A DNA stretch of 60,047 nucleotides from Burkholderiales bacterium RIFCSPHIGHO2_12_FULL_63_20. GTDB lineage: Bacteria; Pseudomonadota; Gammaproteobacteria; Burkholderiales; Burkholderiaceae_C. A program made the translations under genes and the position numbers. This document shows positions 46,937 to 55,068 of this stretch, in pieces. The stretch lies in NCBI GenBank assembly GCA_001770775.1, contig MESA01000005.1:1-60047 (forward strand). The letters run 5' to 3'. The notes below the pieces were generated by a model. The model did no database searches and was not told the DNA's origin. It was given only the letters and a program-made list of their open reading frames with translations. The number at the start of each line of letters is the position of its first letter. Position 1 is the first letter of the stretch.

Positions 46937-48091
46937 TCACAGAAAACGACTTGCCAGTTCCTTCATGATTTCGTTGGTGCCGCCGTAGATGCGCTGCACG
47001 CGGGCATCGGCATACAGGCGGGCGATCACGTATTCCTTCATGTAGCCGTAGCCACCAAAGAGCTGCAGGCACTCGTCGATCAGCTTGCACTGCTGGTCGG
47101 TGATCCAGTACTTGAGCAGCGCGGCACGCTCCACGCCCAATTCACCCTTGAGGTGCGACACCATCGCCGCGTCCACCATGGCGCGCGAGGCCATCAGCAA
47201 GGCCTGGCATTCGGCCAGCGTGAAGCGGGTGTTCTGGAAGTTGAAGATGGGCTTGCCGAAGGCCTGACGGTCTTTCGTGTAGGCCAGCGTTTCCTGCATG
47301 GCCAGCTCCATCGCACCCACGCCGCCCACGGCCACGATCAGGCGCTCTTGCGGCAGCTCCTGCATCAGCTGGAAAAAGCCCATGCCTTCTTGCAGGCCCA
47401 GCAGGTTGTCCTTGGGCACCACCACATCGTCAAAGAACAGCTCGGAGGTGTCCTGCGCATCCATGCCGATCTTGTCGAGGTTGCGACCACGGCGGAAACC
47501 GGTGACCTCGTCGGTCTCGACCACGAACAGCGAGATGCCTTGCGCGCCCTTGCTCTTGTCGGTCTTGCAGACCACGACGATGAGGTTGGCGAGCTGGCCG
47601 TTGGTGATGAAGGTCTTGCTGCCGTTGATTCTGTAGGTGTCGCCCTCCAGCACGGCGGAGGTGCGCACGCCCTGCAGGTCGGAGCCGGTGCCGGGCTCGG
47701 TCATGGCAATGGCCCCGATCAGCTCGCCCGAGGCCATCTTGGGCAGCCAGCGCTTTTTCTGCTCTTCGGTGCCGTAGTGCAGGATGTAGGGCGCGACGAT
47801 GCCCGAGTGCAGCGAGCCGCCGAAGCCGGACTGGCCCGCGGCGGCCTGCGCCAGGATCAGGGCCGCTTCGTGGCCGAAGTCGCCACCGGCGCCACCGTAC
47901 TCCTCGGGCATGGACGCACACAGGAAGCCATTGGCGCCAGCGTCACGCCAGGCTTGGCGGTCCATCATGCCCTGGGCGCGCCAGGCTTCGTCCTTCGGAC
48001 CCCACTGCTCCTTGAAGAAACGGGTGGCCGACTCCAGCAGCATCTTGTGCTCGTCGGTCATCCAGGTGGATTCGAAGTTCTGAATGGGCAT
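46937..48091 (-). CDS. Acyl-CoA dehydrogenase, long- or branched-chain type
   Basis: A 384-residue FAD flavoprotein that introduces the 2,3 double bond in acyl-CoA. It has MTEPGTGSDLQGV (FAD/substrate loop), INGSKTFITNG, and QLFGGYGYMKEY. The C-terminal motif reads YGGTNEIMKE: the residue that is the catalytic Glu in medium-chain enzymes (YEGT) is Gly here. The Glu in LPQERLIVA near residue 240 matches the alternative catalytic position of long-chain and isovaleryl-CoA dehydrogenases. First gene of the minus-strand operon; a GGTAAT-N4-ATTACC inverted repeat lies 64 bases upstream of its ATG. Confidence 0.93.
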   Translation of the reverse strand: MPIQNFESTWMTDEHKMLLESATRFFKEQWGPKDEAWRAQGMMDRQAWRDAGANGFLCASMPEEYGGAGGDFGHEAALILAQAAAGQSGFGGSLHSGIVAPYILHYGTEEQKKRWLPKMASGELIGAIAMTEPGTGSDLQGVRTSAVLEGDTYRINGSKTFITNGQLANLIVVVCKTDKSKGAQGISLFVVETDEVTGFRRGRNLDKIGMDAQDTSELFFDDVVVPKDNLLGLQEGMGFFQLMQELPQERLIVAVGGVGAMELAMQETLAYTKDRQAFGKPIFNFQNTRFTLAECQALLMASRAMVDAAMVSHLKGELGVERAALLKYWITDQQCKLIDECLQLFGGYGYMKEYVIARLYADARVQRIYGGTNEIMKELASRFL

Positions 48092-48154
48092 GGTATTTAC
48101 TCAGGTAAGGCTGCGATGACCGCTTGACGCGATGCCTTCCCTTCAGACCCTTGG

Positions 48155-48172
48155 CGGTAATTAAAATTACCG
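48155..48172. promoter_or_regulatory. Operator-like inverted repeat ahead of the beta-oxidation operon
   Basis: CGGTAAT-TAAA-ATTACCG is a perfect 7-bp inverted repeat with a 4-base spacer. Its core, GGTAAT-N4-ATTACC, is identical to the repeat at 48335-48350 ahead of the divergent TetR gene. Size and symmetry fit a TetR dimer site. On the minus strand its TAATTT could be part of a -10 element, so binding would block the operon promoter. Confidence 0.72.
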
Positions 48173-48203
48173 TTAGTGGAAACCCGTAGAACAGACATCC
48201 TGT

Positions 48204-48220
48204 ACGACACATTTTGTCGT
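48204..48220. repeat. Inverted repeat ACGACA-N5-TGTCGT in the divergent control region
   Basis: Perfect 6-bp arms around CATTT, between the two GGTAAT operators. It may be another regulator's site or chance; no partner copy is seen elsewhere in the region. Confidence 0.35.
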
Positions 48221-48318
48221 CTTGTCGCATGGAATGCCTTTGTGCATCGCGTCTGCGGCATATGCCTCATGTTGATCAAGGCCGCGCGACAAGGCAAGAG
48301 GATTGCGCCTGATTCGGC

Positions 48319-48330
48319 GAACGATCGTTC
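48319..48330. promoter_or_regulatory. 12-bp palindrome just upstream of the TetR operator
   Basis: GAACGATCGTTC is a perfect palindrome five bases ahead of the second GGTAAT repeat and about 40 bases before the TetR start. It occurs only once in the control region. It may overlap the -35 area of the regulator's promoter. Confidence 0.4.
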
Positions 48331-48334
48331 ATTT

Positions 48335-48350
48335 GGTAATATGAATTACC
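48335..48350. promoter_or_regulatory. Operator-like inverted repeat ahead of the TetR gene
   Basis: GGTAAT-ATGA-ATTACC, perfect 6-bp arms, ends 22 bases before the TetR ATG. It overlaps TAATAT (48337-48342), a possible -10. Identical arms and spacer length to 48155-48172 indicate that one protein, most likely the adjacent TetR regulator, binds both and represses itself and the divergent operon. Confidence 0.72.
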
Positions 48351-48371
48351 TGATTGGAAAGATGGATTCCC

Positions 48372-49013
48372 ATGCCCGCATCCGCTGCCAGCTCCCCCCC
48401 TCCCCGCACCCATGCCGAGCGCCGCGCCATGCTGGCGACCATGCGCACCGACACGCTGCAGCGCATCGAGAACGCGGTACTGAGCCTGTTTTCACAACGC
48501 GATTTCCACGAAGTCAGCCTGATCGATGTGGCGCGCACCGCGCACGTCTCGCTGCAGACGATCTACAAGTACTTCGGCAGCAAGGAGGTGCTGGTGTACG
48601 CCATGCTGGACGTGATGCTGGGGCGCCTGGCCGAGCGCATGCTCGACCACCTGCAGGGCATTGACGACGCCCGCGAGCGCCTGCGCAAGACCCTGTGGGT
48701 GACGGTGGACTACATGGACAAGCACCCCGCCGTGATCCTGCTGCTGTTCACCGCCGTGCCGGTCTCCCGGCACAACAACATCGGCATCTACGAGAGCGCC
48801 GAGTTGATGGGCGCGTTTCGCGGGGTGCTCAAGGATGGTCAGGCGCGCGGGGTGCTCAACAACGCCGTCTCCTCCAAGGTCTTGCTCGACGTGTTCATGG
48901 GCATCATTGGGCGCGTGATCCTGATGCACATCGTGCGCGGTGAGCGGCGGCCGCTGATCGAGCAGTTCGACGAGTTTTTCAACATCGTGTGGCGGGCGAT
49001 GTCAGTGGAGTAA
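48372..49013 (+). CDS. TetR/AcrR family regulator
   Basis: A 213-residue repressor. The HTH lies near residues 30-75: RIENAVLSLFSQRDF, then VSLIDVARTAHVSLQTIYKYFGSKEVL (given as position 45-71), an unambiguous TetR DNA-binding domain. The C-terminal ligand domain (about 80-213) is hydrophobic and helical. The start is the ATG at 48372 (MPASAAS); a TTG at 48354 would add six residues inside the spacer to the operator. It is divergent from the acyl-CoA dehydrogenase operon and shares an operator with it, so an acyl-CoA or related acid is the likely inducer. Confidence 0.92.
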   Translation: MPASAASSPPPRTHAERRAMLATMRTDTLQRIENAVLSLFSQRDFHEVSLIDVARTAHVSLQTIYKYFGSKEVLVYAMLDVMLGRLAERMLDHLQGIDDARERLRKTLWVTVDYMDKHPAVILLLFTAVPVSRHNNIGIYESAELMGAFRGVLKDGQARGVLNNAVSSKVLLDVFMGIIGRVILMHIVRGERRPLIEQFDEFFNIVWRAMSVE

Positions 49014-49110
49014 GGGCAGCGCACAATCAATCCCTGCCGTGGCGCCTGTCGCATCGATCGGGCCCCGGCCTCCCATCAGGCAAACACAAAGCAACCCAGG
49101 AAGGCACCCC

Positions 49111-49800
49111 ATGCGACACACCGAACGACACCGGACCCACCGCGTTGGCTGGCTGCGCGCCGCCGTGCTGGGGGCCAATGACGGCATCGTCTCCACCGCG
49201 AGCCTGGTGCTGGGCGTGGCGGCCGCCGGGGCCGACGCCAAAGCCATCCTGGTTGCGGGGGTGGCCGGCCTGGTGGCGGGTGCGATGTCGATGGCCGCCG
49301 GCGAGTACGTGTCGGTCAGCTCGCAATCGGACACCGAGCAGGCCGATCTGGCGCGCGAGCGAGAAGAGCTGGCCACCGCCCCCGTCCAGGAGCACGCCGA
49401 GCTGACGGGCATTTACGTCAAACGCGGGCTGGACAAGGCCCTGGCCGCCCAGGTGGCGACCCAGTTGATGCGCCACGACGCCTTGGGCGCACACGCCCGG
49501 GACGAGCTGGGCATCTCCGACACCCTGGCGGCGCGCCCCGTGCAAGCCGCCCTGGCCTCGGCGGCCACGTTTGCGGTGGGCGCGGCCTTGCCGCTGCTGG
49601 TGGTCGTGCTGGCCCCGGCTTCAACCCTCCTGTGGGCGGTGGCGGGCAGCTCGCTGCTGTTCCTGGCACTGTTGGGCGCGCTGTCCGGGCGCGTCGGCGG
49701 GGCGCCGATGGGGGCCGCCACTTTGCGGGTCACGTTCTGGGGCGCCCTGGCCATGGCCTTGACGGCCGGGGTGGGGGCCTTGTTCGGGGTCGCGGCCTGA
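49111..49800 (+). CDS. VIT1/CCC1 family membrane transporter (Fe/Mn type)
   Basis: A 229-residue membrane protein of the VIT/CCC1 family, which moves Fe2+ or Mn2+ out of the cytoplasm or into stores. It has WLRAAVLGANDGIVSTASLVLGVAAAG, with the conserved Asp in GANDGIVST near residue 20, and AMSMAAGEYVSVSSQ with the conserved Met-Glu pair. A charged cytoplasmic stretch (about 75-140) with the acidic metal-binding helices is followed by three more helices. The start is the ATG at 49111 behind AGGAAGG. Metal selectivity cannot be read here. Confidence 0.92.
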   Translation: MRHTERHRTHRVGWLRAAVLGANDGIVSTASLVLGVAAAGADAKAILVAGVAGLVAGAMSMAAGEYVSVSSQSDTEQADLAREREELATAPVQEHAELTGIYVKRGLDKALAAQVATQLMRHDALGAHARDELGISDTLAARPVQAALASAATFAVGAALPLLVVVLAPASTLLWAVAGSSLLFLALLGALSGRVGGAPMGAATLRVTFWGALAMALTAGVGALFGVAA

Positions 49801-49825
49801 GCGGCTCAGACCCGGGGCCCGCGAC

Positions 49826-51106
49826 TCAGTGGCCGCGGGCGGCCGCCTCGCGCAGCTTGTCCTTCTTGCTCTTGCGCTTGCCCTTGACACCGCCGTTCGG
49901 GTCCAGGCCCTGGGGGGCCGCAGGCAGGCCGTCCTCGTCCAGCTCGGCCGCCTCGCCCGGCACCGGCTCGAAGCCGGCGATCTGCTCGCGCGGCACGCGC
50001 AGGCCCTGGCGTTTTTCGATCAGGCGGAAGTGCGCCTCGGTGTCGGGGCTGATGAAGCTGATGGCCAGGCCGCTGGCACCCGCCCGGCCGGTGCGGCCGA
50101 TGCGGTGGATGTAGTCATCGGGCGAGCGCGGCAGGTCAAAGTTGACCACCACGGGCAGCTGGGCGATGTCGATGCCGCGTGCGGCCACATCGGTGGCCAC
50201 CACCACCTGCAGCTCATGGGCCCTGAACGCGTTCAGCACGGCCCGGCGCCCGCCCTGGCTCAGGTCGCCATGAAACGCGGCCGCATGGATGCCAGCGCGG
50301 TGCAGCTTGTGCGCCACCAGTTCGGTGGCGTACTTGGTGGCGGCAAACACCAGCACCCGCGCCTCGGGACCCCAGTCGCTGTTCTGGATCAGGTGCTTGA
50401 GCAGCTGCGCCCGCTTGGGCGGATCGACCTCGATGGCGCGCTGGGTGATGTCAGGACGGGTTTCCGGCTCGGCCGGCACCTCGATGCGCACGGGCTCGTG
50501 CAGCAAGGTTGAGGCCAGTGCCTGCACCTCGTCGGCAAAGGTGGCCGAGAAAAACAGGCTCTGCCGCTGCGGGGGCAGCATGGCCAGGATCTCGGCCAGC
50601 TCGGCGGCAAAGCCCAGGTCGAGCAAGCGGTCGGCCTCGTCGAGCACCAGGGCGGCCACTTCGGCCAGGTTCAGCGCGTTGTGCTGGACCAGGTCGAGCA
50701 AACGACCCGGCGTGGCCACGACGATGTCGGCACCGCCACGCAAGGCCATCATCTGCGGGTTGATCGAGACCCCGCCGAACGCGGTGACGATCTTGACGGG
50801 CGCCCCCAGGCCGTCGGCCAGCTCACGGGTCACGCCGCCGACCTGATCGGCCAGCTCGCGCGTGGGCACCAGGATCAGCACCAGCAGGCGGCGCGGCGTG
50901 CTGCGACGCGCGCCCAGCACCTGCTGCAACAGCGGCAACACGAAGGCCGCGGTCTTGCCCGAGCCGGTCTGGGCCAGACCGAGCACGTCACGCCCCTGGA
51001 GGATGGCCGGGATGGCGGCCGTCTGGATGGGCGTGGGGTGCACGAAGCCCTGGTCGGCGGCAACGCGCGCCAGGGGAGAAGTCAAACCAAGGGAAGCAAA
51101 GGGCAT
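49826..51106 (-). CDS. rhlE: DEAD-box RNA helicase, RhlE type
   Basis: A 426-residue ATP-dependent RNA helicase. Motifs in order: the Q motif [22 protein letters not shown] (Walker A, near 47), [20 protein letters not shown] in [17 protein letters not shown] in FFSATF, then the second RecA domain with [10 protein letters not shown] and [11 protein letters not shown] basic tail ([18 protein letters not shown]) likely binds RNA. RhlE helicases act in ribosome assembly and RNA decay. Convergent with the VIT gene and divergent from yjdM. Confidence 0.93.
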   Translation of the reverse strand: MPFASLGLTSPLARVAADQGFVHPTPIQTAAIPAILQGRDVLGLAQTGSGKTAAFVLPLLQQVLGARRSTPRRLLVLILVPTRELADQVGGVTRELADGLGAPVKIVTAFGGVSINPQMMALRGGADIVVATPGRLLDLVQHNALNLAEVAALVLDEADRLLDLGFAAELAEILAMLPPQRQSLFFSATFADEVQALASTLLHEPVRIEVPAEPETRPDITQRAIEVDPPKRAQLLKHLIQNSDWGPEARVLVFAATKYATELVAHKLHRAGIHAAAFHGDLSQGGRRAVLNAFRAHELQVVVATDVAARGIDIAQLPVVVNFDLPRSPDDYIHRIGRTGRAGASGLAISFISPDTEAHFRLIEKRQGLRVPREQIAGFEPVPGEAAELDEDGLPAAPQGLDPNGGVKGKRKSKKDKLREAAARGH

Positions 51107-51186
51107 GGCCGAAGTGTAAAGGCGAGCGCCCCGACATGACCCTGCGACAATCGGGGTTTTGCACCGCTTTGAGAGAGGAATTCACC

Positions 51187-51537
51187 ATGTCCACCATCCC
51201 CGCCTGCCCCGTTTGCGCCATGGAGAACACCTACCAGGACGGTGACAACTACGTCTGCCCGGACTGTGCCCATGAATGGCCGATGGCCGCCCAGACCAAA
51301 TCCAGCGACGACGGCGAAGCCGACGCCGTCATCACCGACGCGCACGGCACCCCGCTGGCCGATGGTGACGCGGTCATCCTGATCAAGGACCTCAAGGTCA
51401 AGGGCTCCTCGCTGGTGCTCAAGAAGGGCACCAAGGTCAAGAGCATCCGCCTGGTGGGTGGCGACCACGACGTGGACTGCAAGATCGACGGCATCGGCAA
51501 CATGTCGCTCAAGTCCGAGTTCCTCAAGAAGGCCTGA
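51187..51537 (+). CDS. yjdM: YjdM (PhnA-like) zinc-ribbon protein
   Basis: A 116-residue protein with an N-terminal zinc ribbon ([27 protein letters not shown], positions 5-31, two CxxC pairs) and a C-terminal beta-rich domain (about 50-116) with the family block [16 protein letters not shown] and [18 protein letters not shown]. Formerly called PhnA and named for phosphonate use, although it is not part of phosphonate breakdown. The start is the ATG at 51187 behind GAGAGGA. Confidence 0.93.
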   Translation: MSTIPACPVCAMENTYQDGDNYVCPDCAHEWPMAAQTKSSDDGEADAVITDAHGTPLADGDAVILIKDLKVKGSSLVLKKGTKVKSIRLVGGDHDVDCKIDGIGNMSLKSEFLKKA

Positions 51538-51560
51538 GGCCCACCCGAATTCGGGGCTTG

Positions 51561-51586
51561 GGTTACGGCGCCAGGCGCCGATAACC
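51561..51586. repeat. Strong hairpin between yjdM and the GAF gene
   Basis: GGTTA and CGGCGCC pair with GGCGCCG and TAACC around a single A, with one unpaired A on the right: 12 bp in all. No T-run follows. It could act as a 3' RNA stabiliser for yjdM or be a small dispersed repeat. Confidence 0.5.
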
Positions 51587-51620
51587 TGGGGAACACCGCT
51601 GACGTCGCCCCGGAGGCCCC

Positions 51621-52637
51621 ATGCCGAGCTACCCCGTCCCTGACAACGAAGCGCAACGCCTGCAGGCCGTGGCCGCGCTGGCGTTCTGCGCCGACACGCC
51701 CGACCCGGCCCTGGAGGCCCTGGTGCGCGTGGCGGCCCAGGCCTTTGGTGTCCCCGCCGCGGTGATCAGCCTGATGCAGGCCGACCATCAGGTCTTTGTG
51801 GCCCGCGTGGGGGTCGACGTGTCGGAGCTGGCCCGCCACGAATCCCTGTGCAACCCGGTGCTGGTGGCCCCGCAGGCCCCCTGGGTCATCGAAGACCTGA
51901 GTGCCGACCCGCGCTTCGCCACCCACCCGCTGGTGCAAGGCGAGGCCGGACTGCGCCTGTATGCCGGCGCGGCCTTGTGCGATGAACAGGGCTTGGCCCT
52001 GGGAACCCTGGCCTTGCTCGACACTCAGCCGTGGCCGACCTGGACGGCCGCGCAGGGCCGCACCCTGCAGGATCTGGCCCTGATCGCCTCACGCACCTTG
52101 CAAGCCGGGCGGCGCCTGCGCGAGCTGGCGCAACTGGCCGAGGTGGACACCCTCACCGGCCTGCGCCCCGCCGCCCACTTTCAGGCGATCCTGGAAGTGG
52201 AGCTGGCCCATGCCATGCGCACCGGCGAGCCCTTCACCTTGCTGGAGCTGGAGCTCGACGGGCTGGATGCCATCCGTGAGGGCTTCGGCGCGGACGCCGC
52301 CGACACGGCCTTGCGCGAGACGGCGCTCCGGCTGGCCCAGCAGGTGCGCCTGGGCGATGTGCTGGCCCGCCTGGGGCCAGAGCGCTTCGGGGTGCTGATG
52401 CGCCACGGTGGGCATGAGGCCGCCGAAGGTCTGGCGCGACGCGTCACCCAGGCCGTGGCCGCGCCGCTGGTGCTGCACAGTGGTGACGAGGTGGGCGTGG
52501 GCATCTCCGTGGGCATGGCCGCTTACTCGGATGCCACCGAGTCGCTGCGCCAACTGCAGTCCGAAGCGGCCTCAGCGCTGGGCGAAGCCCGGGCGCGCAA
52601 CGCCCGCCGCTGGCAGATGTTCGCCGTGACGCACTGA
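51621..52637 (+). CDS. GAF domain protein with degenerate GGDEF domain
   Basis: A 338-residue soluble protein. The GAF domain covers about residues 28-165 (AAVISLMQADHQVFVARVGVD, the N..VL..P, VIEDLSADPRFATHPLV, YAGAALCDEQGLALGTL landmarks, given by position). The GGDEF-like domain (about 172-335) has VDTLTGLRPAAHF and ISVGMAAYSD but its active loop reads GPERF where GGDEF is needed, so it should not make cyclic di-GMP. It is more likely a sensor or a nucleotide-binding regulator. The start is the ATG at 51621 behind CGGAGG. Confidence 0.87.
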   Translation: MPSYPVPDNEAQRLQAVAALAFCADTPDPALEALVRVAAQAFGVPAAVISLMQADHQVFVARVGVDVSELARHESLCNPVLVAPQAPWVIEDLSADPRFATHPLVQGEAGLRLYAGAALCDEQGLALGTLALLDTQPWPTWTAAQGRTLQDLALIASRTLQAGRRLRELAQLAEVDTLTGLRPAAHFQAILEVELAHAMRTGEPFTLLELELDGLDAIREGFGADAADTALRETALRLAQQVRLGDVLARLGPERFGVLMRHGGHEAAEGLARRVTQAVAAPLVLHSGDEVGVGISVGMAAYSDATESLRQLQSEAASALGEARARNARRWQMFAVTH

Positions 52638-52649
52638 GCGCATCGAAGG

Positions 52650-52676
52650 CCCCACCTGCACCCCAGGCGCCTGGGG
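52650..52676. repeat. Nested inverted repeats between convergent genes
   Basis: A perfect 16-bp palindrome CCCCAGGCGCCTGGGG lies at 52661-52676. Its right arm can also pair with AGGCCCCA starting near 52647. It lies between the convergent GAF/GGDEF and MerR genes; without T-runs it could act only as a weak two-way terminator or pause site. Confidence 0.45.
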
Positions 52677-52683
52677 CCTCCCG

Positions 52684-53232
52684 TCAGGGCGTACCGCTGT
52701 CTTCGTGCTGCTTGTCGACCAGAGTCTGGCGGCTGCGGGCATTGATGAAGCGCAACTCGGCCAGGGCCGTGTCGATCTGGGCGCGCTTGGCCTCCAGCTC
52801 GGCAATGGCGGCGTCGGTTTTCTCGATGACATAGGTCAGCTGCTGGATGCGACCCTCGCCGCGCTGGCCGTACATGTCCAGGTAGTGCTTGATCTCGGCC
52901 AGCGGCGTGCCCAGCGACTTGGCCCGCAGGATGCGCGTCAGGCGTGCACGGTCGACCTTGTTGTAGACCCGCGTGCCGTTGATGCGCCGCGGCGCCAGCA
53001 AGCCCTTGGTCTCGTAAAAGCGCAATGCCCGGGGCGAGACCTTGTAGAGCTCGCACACCTCGGCAATGCCCATCAGGGCGTCGGCACTGCTGTCGTCCTC
53101 GTCGTCAAACGCCCACGACGGCGGCAGGCCGGCCTCGCGCTGCGCGAGTTCGGACGTCGATGCATTTTCAGCTTTGGCTTTCACAGGACCCACCACGACA
53201 AGAACACCCCACTTCGTTATGCCGGACGCCAT
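52684..53232 (-). CDS. MerR family regulator, LiuR-like
   Basis: A 182-residue regulator. The MerR winged helix lies at about residues 52-120: MGIAEVCELYKVSPRALRFYETKGLL, then RRINGTRVYNKVDRARL and GTPLAEIKHYLDMYG, followed by a dimerisation helix rich in Glu, Ala and Arg (about 128-165). There are no metal Cys; this matches the branch that includes LiuR, which controls branched-chain acyl-CoA breakdown in proteobacteria. A 50-residue acidic N-terminal extension precedes the HTH, and the start may be shorter: I use the ATG at 53232, which lacks a clear ribosome site. Divergent from the carboxylase operon, with a 16-bp palindrome in between. Confidence 0.88.
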   Translation of the reverse strand: MASGITKWGVLVVVGPVKAKAENASTSELAQREAGLPPSWAFDDEDDSSADALMGIAEVCELYKVSPRALRFYETKGLLAPRRINGTRVYNKVDRARLTRILRAKSLGTPLAEIKHYLDMYGQRGEGRIQQLTYVIEKTDAAIAELEAKRAQIDTALAELRFINARSRQTLVDKQHEDSGTP

Positions 53233-53314
53233 GTTAATGGGCCAGGCCGCACACCCTCATCCGCAACGGATGGCCGGGGCCTTGCAAGGGTAGCGACGCC
53301 CCTGCGGCCGAGAG

Positions 53315-53331
53315 CTAGGTAGTTTACCTAG
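53315..53331. promoter_or_regulatory. Inverted repeat upstream of the carboxylase operon promoter
   Basis: CTAGGTA-GTT-TACCTAG is a perfect 7-bp inverted repeat that lies 11 bases upstream of the -35 element. It could be a second regulator's site or the -35/-10 area of the MerR gene on the other strand. Confidence 0.45.
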
Positions 53332-53342
53332 TGAGCATTTGG

Positions 53343-53371
53343 TTGACGTTAACGTCAAGCAACTCTACAGT
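53343..53371 (+). promoter_or_regulatory. Promoter with MerR-type palindrome for the carboxylase operon
   Basis: TTGACG (53343-53348) and TACAGT (53366-53371) are spaced by 17 bases and make a convincing sigma-70 promoter about 30 bases ahead of the first gene. The perfect palindrome TTGACGTTAACGTCAA (53343-53358) covers the -35 element and the spacer. MerR proteins bind there, and the sequence resembles the LiuR recognition sequence as I remember it, so the adjacent MerR protein is the likely binder. Confidence 0.7.
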
Positions 53372-53400
53372 GGACCTGTCTTCTCCTGACTGGTCACAAG

Positions 53401-55014
53401 ATGCCTGCCCTGCGAACTGCCCTCAACACCAAGTCCCCCTCTTACCAGGCCAACGTCGACCGCATGACGGAACGCCTGGAACAGGTCCGCGCCCTGGAAA
53501 CGCTGGTGCGCGATGGCTCTGCCGACAAACGTGCCAAGTTCGACAAGCGCGGGCAATTGCTGCCCCGTGAACGCGTGGCCCGCCTGCTCGACCGTGGCTC
53601 GCCCTTCCTCGAATTCAGCACCCTGGCCGGCCTGGGCATGCACGACGACGACGGCAAGAAGTCCGTCCTGGGCGGCGGCACCATCATCGGCGTGGGCATC
53701 GTGGCGGGCAAGCGCTGCCTGGTCACCGCCAGCGACTCTGCGCTCAAGGGCGGCACCATCTCGCCCATGGGCCTCAAAAAGGGCCTGCGTGCGCAAGAGA
53801 TTGCCCGCGAGAACAAGCTGCCCCTGATCTGTCTGGTCGAGAGCGGCGGCGCCAACCTGATGTACCAGGCGGAAATCTTCGTGGAAGGCGGACGCAGCTT
53901 TGCCAACCAGGCCCGCCTGTCGGCCATGGGCATCCCGCAGATCGCCGTCGTGCACGGCTCGTCCACCGCCGGCGGCGCCTACCTGCCCGGCCTGTCCGAC
54001 TATGTCGTGCTGGTCAAGGGTCGCTCCAGCATCTACCTGGCCGGCCCCCCGCTGGTCAAGGCCGCCATTGGCGAAGACGCCACCGACGAAGAACTGGGCG
54101 GCGCCGAGATGCACGCCAGCGTGACCGGCCTGGGCGAGTACCTCACCGACAACGACGCCCACGCGATCGCCCTGACCCGCGATCTGGTCGACAAACTGAA
54201 ATGGGATGCCGCCACCGCGCCGCGTGCCGATGTGGTCGCGCCGCTGTACGACGAGCAGGAGCTGCTGGGCTGCATCTCCGCCGACGACCGCGAGCCCTTC
54301 GACACCCGTGAGGTGATCGCCCGCATCGTCGACGGCTCCGACTTCCTCGAATTCAAGGCCGAGTACGGCCACGAGACCCTGTGCGGTCATGCCCGCATCA
54401 ACGGCCACCTGGTCGGCATCCTGGGCAACAACGGCCCGATCCAGCCCAGCGGCTCGACCAAGGCGGCGCAGTTCATCCAGTTGTGCGACCAGTCCGGCAC
54501 GCCGCTGGTTTTCTTGCAGAACACCACCGGCTTCATGGTGGGCAAGACGGCCGAGCACACCGGCGCCATCAAGCACGGCTCCAAGATGATCCAGGCCGTG
54601 GCCAATGCCCGCGTCCCCAAGTTCACCGTGGTGCTCAACGGCTCGTTTGGCGCTGGCAACTACGGCATGTGCGGCCGCGGCTTTGACCCGCGCTTCATCT
54701 TCAGCTGGCCTTCGGCGCGCACCGCCGTGATGGGCGGCGCCCAGGCCGCCAAGGTGATGGAGCTGGTCACGCGCGGGAAGATGGAACGCGCCGGCATGCC
54801 CGTCAACGACGCGATGCTCGAAGGCATGTCCGGCGAGATCCGCAAGCGCCTGGACGCCGAAGCCAGCGTGCTGTTCGGCACCGCCCGCCTGTGGGACGAC
54901 GGCGTGATCGACCCGCGCGACACCCGCCGCGTGCTGTCGATGTGCCTGGACATGGCCGAAGAGGCCGAACAGCGCCAGCTGCGCCCCAACACCTTCGGTG
55001 TGGCCCGTTTGTAA
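53401..55014 (+). CDS. Acyl-CoA carboxylase, carboxyltransferase subunit (AtuC/LiuB-like)
   Basis: A 537-residue beta subunit of a biotin-dependent acyl-CoA carboxylase, moving CO2 from carboxybiotin to an unsaturated acyl-CoA such as 3-methylcrotonyl- or geranyl-CoA. The N-half has GGGTIIGVGIVAGKRCLVTASDSALKGG (by position 98-125), ESGGANL and GSSTAGGAYLPGLSDY; the C-half has NNGPI, FLQNTTGFMVG, and GRGFDPRFIFSWPSARTAVMGG. Where 3-methylcrotonyl-CoA carboxylases usually read DHFGRIFYN, this one has EGGRSFANQ: a Gly replaces the Phe that narrows the pocket. That favours a larger, geranyl-CoA-like substrate. First gene of a five-gene operon behind the MerR-type promoter. Confidence 0.88.
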   Translation: MPALRTALNTKSPSYQANVDRMTERLEQVRALETLVRDGSADKRAKFDKRGQLLPRERVARLLDRGSPFLEFSTLAGLGMHDDDGKKSVLGGGTIIGVGIVAGKRCLVTASDSALKGGTISPMGLKKGLRAQEIARENKLPLICLVESGGANLMYQAEIFVEGGRSFANQARLSAMGIPQIAVVHGSSTAGGAYLPGLSDYVVLVKGRSSIYLAGPPLVKAAIGEDATDEELGGAEMHASVTGLGEYLTDNDAHAIALTRDLVDKLKWDAATAPRADVVAPLYDEQELLGCISADDREPFDTREVIARIVDGSDFLEFKAEYGHETLCGHARINGHLVGILGNNGPIQPSGSTKAAQFIQLCDQSGTPLVFLQNTTGFMVGKTAEHTGAIKHGSKMIQAVANARVPKFTVVLNGSFGAGNYGMCGRGFDPRFIFSWPSARTAVMGGAQAAKVMELVTRGKMERAGMPVNDAMLEGMSGEIRKRLDAEASVLFGTARLWDDGVIDPRDTRRVLSMCLDMAEEAEQRQLRPNTFGVARL

Positions 55015-55068
55015 GACCCCCACCGCCCCATCTCCCTCCAGCCCGCCTGCTGCCACAAGGACACCGCC

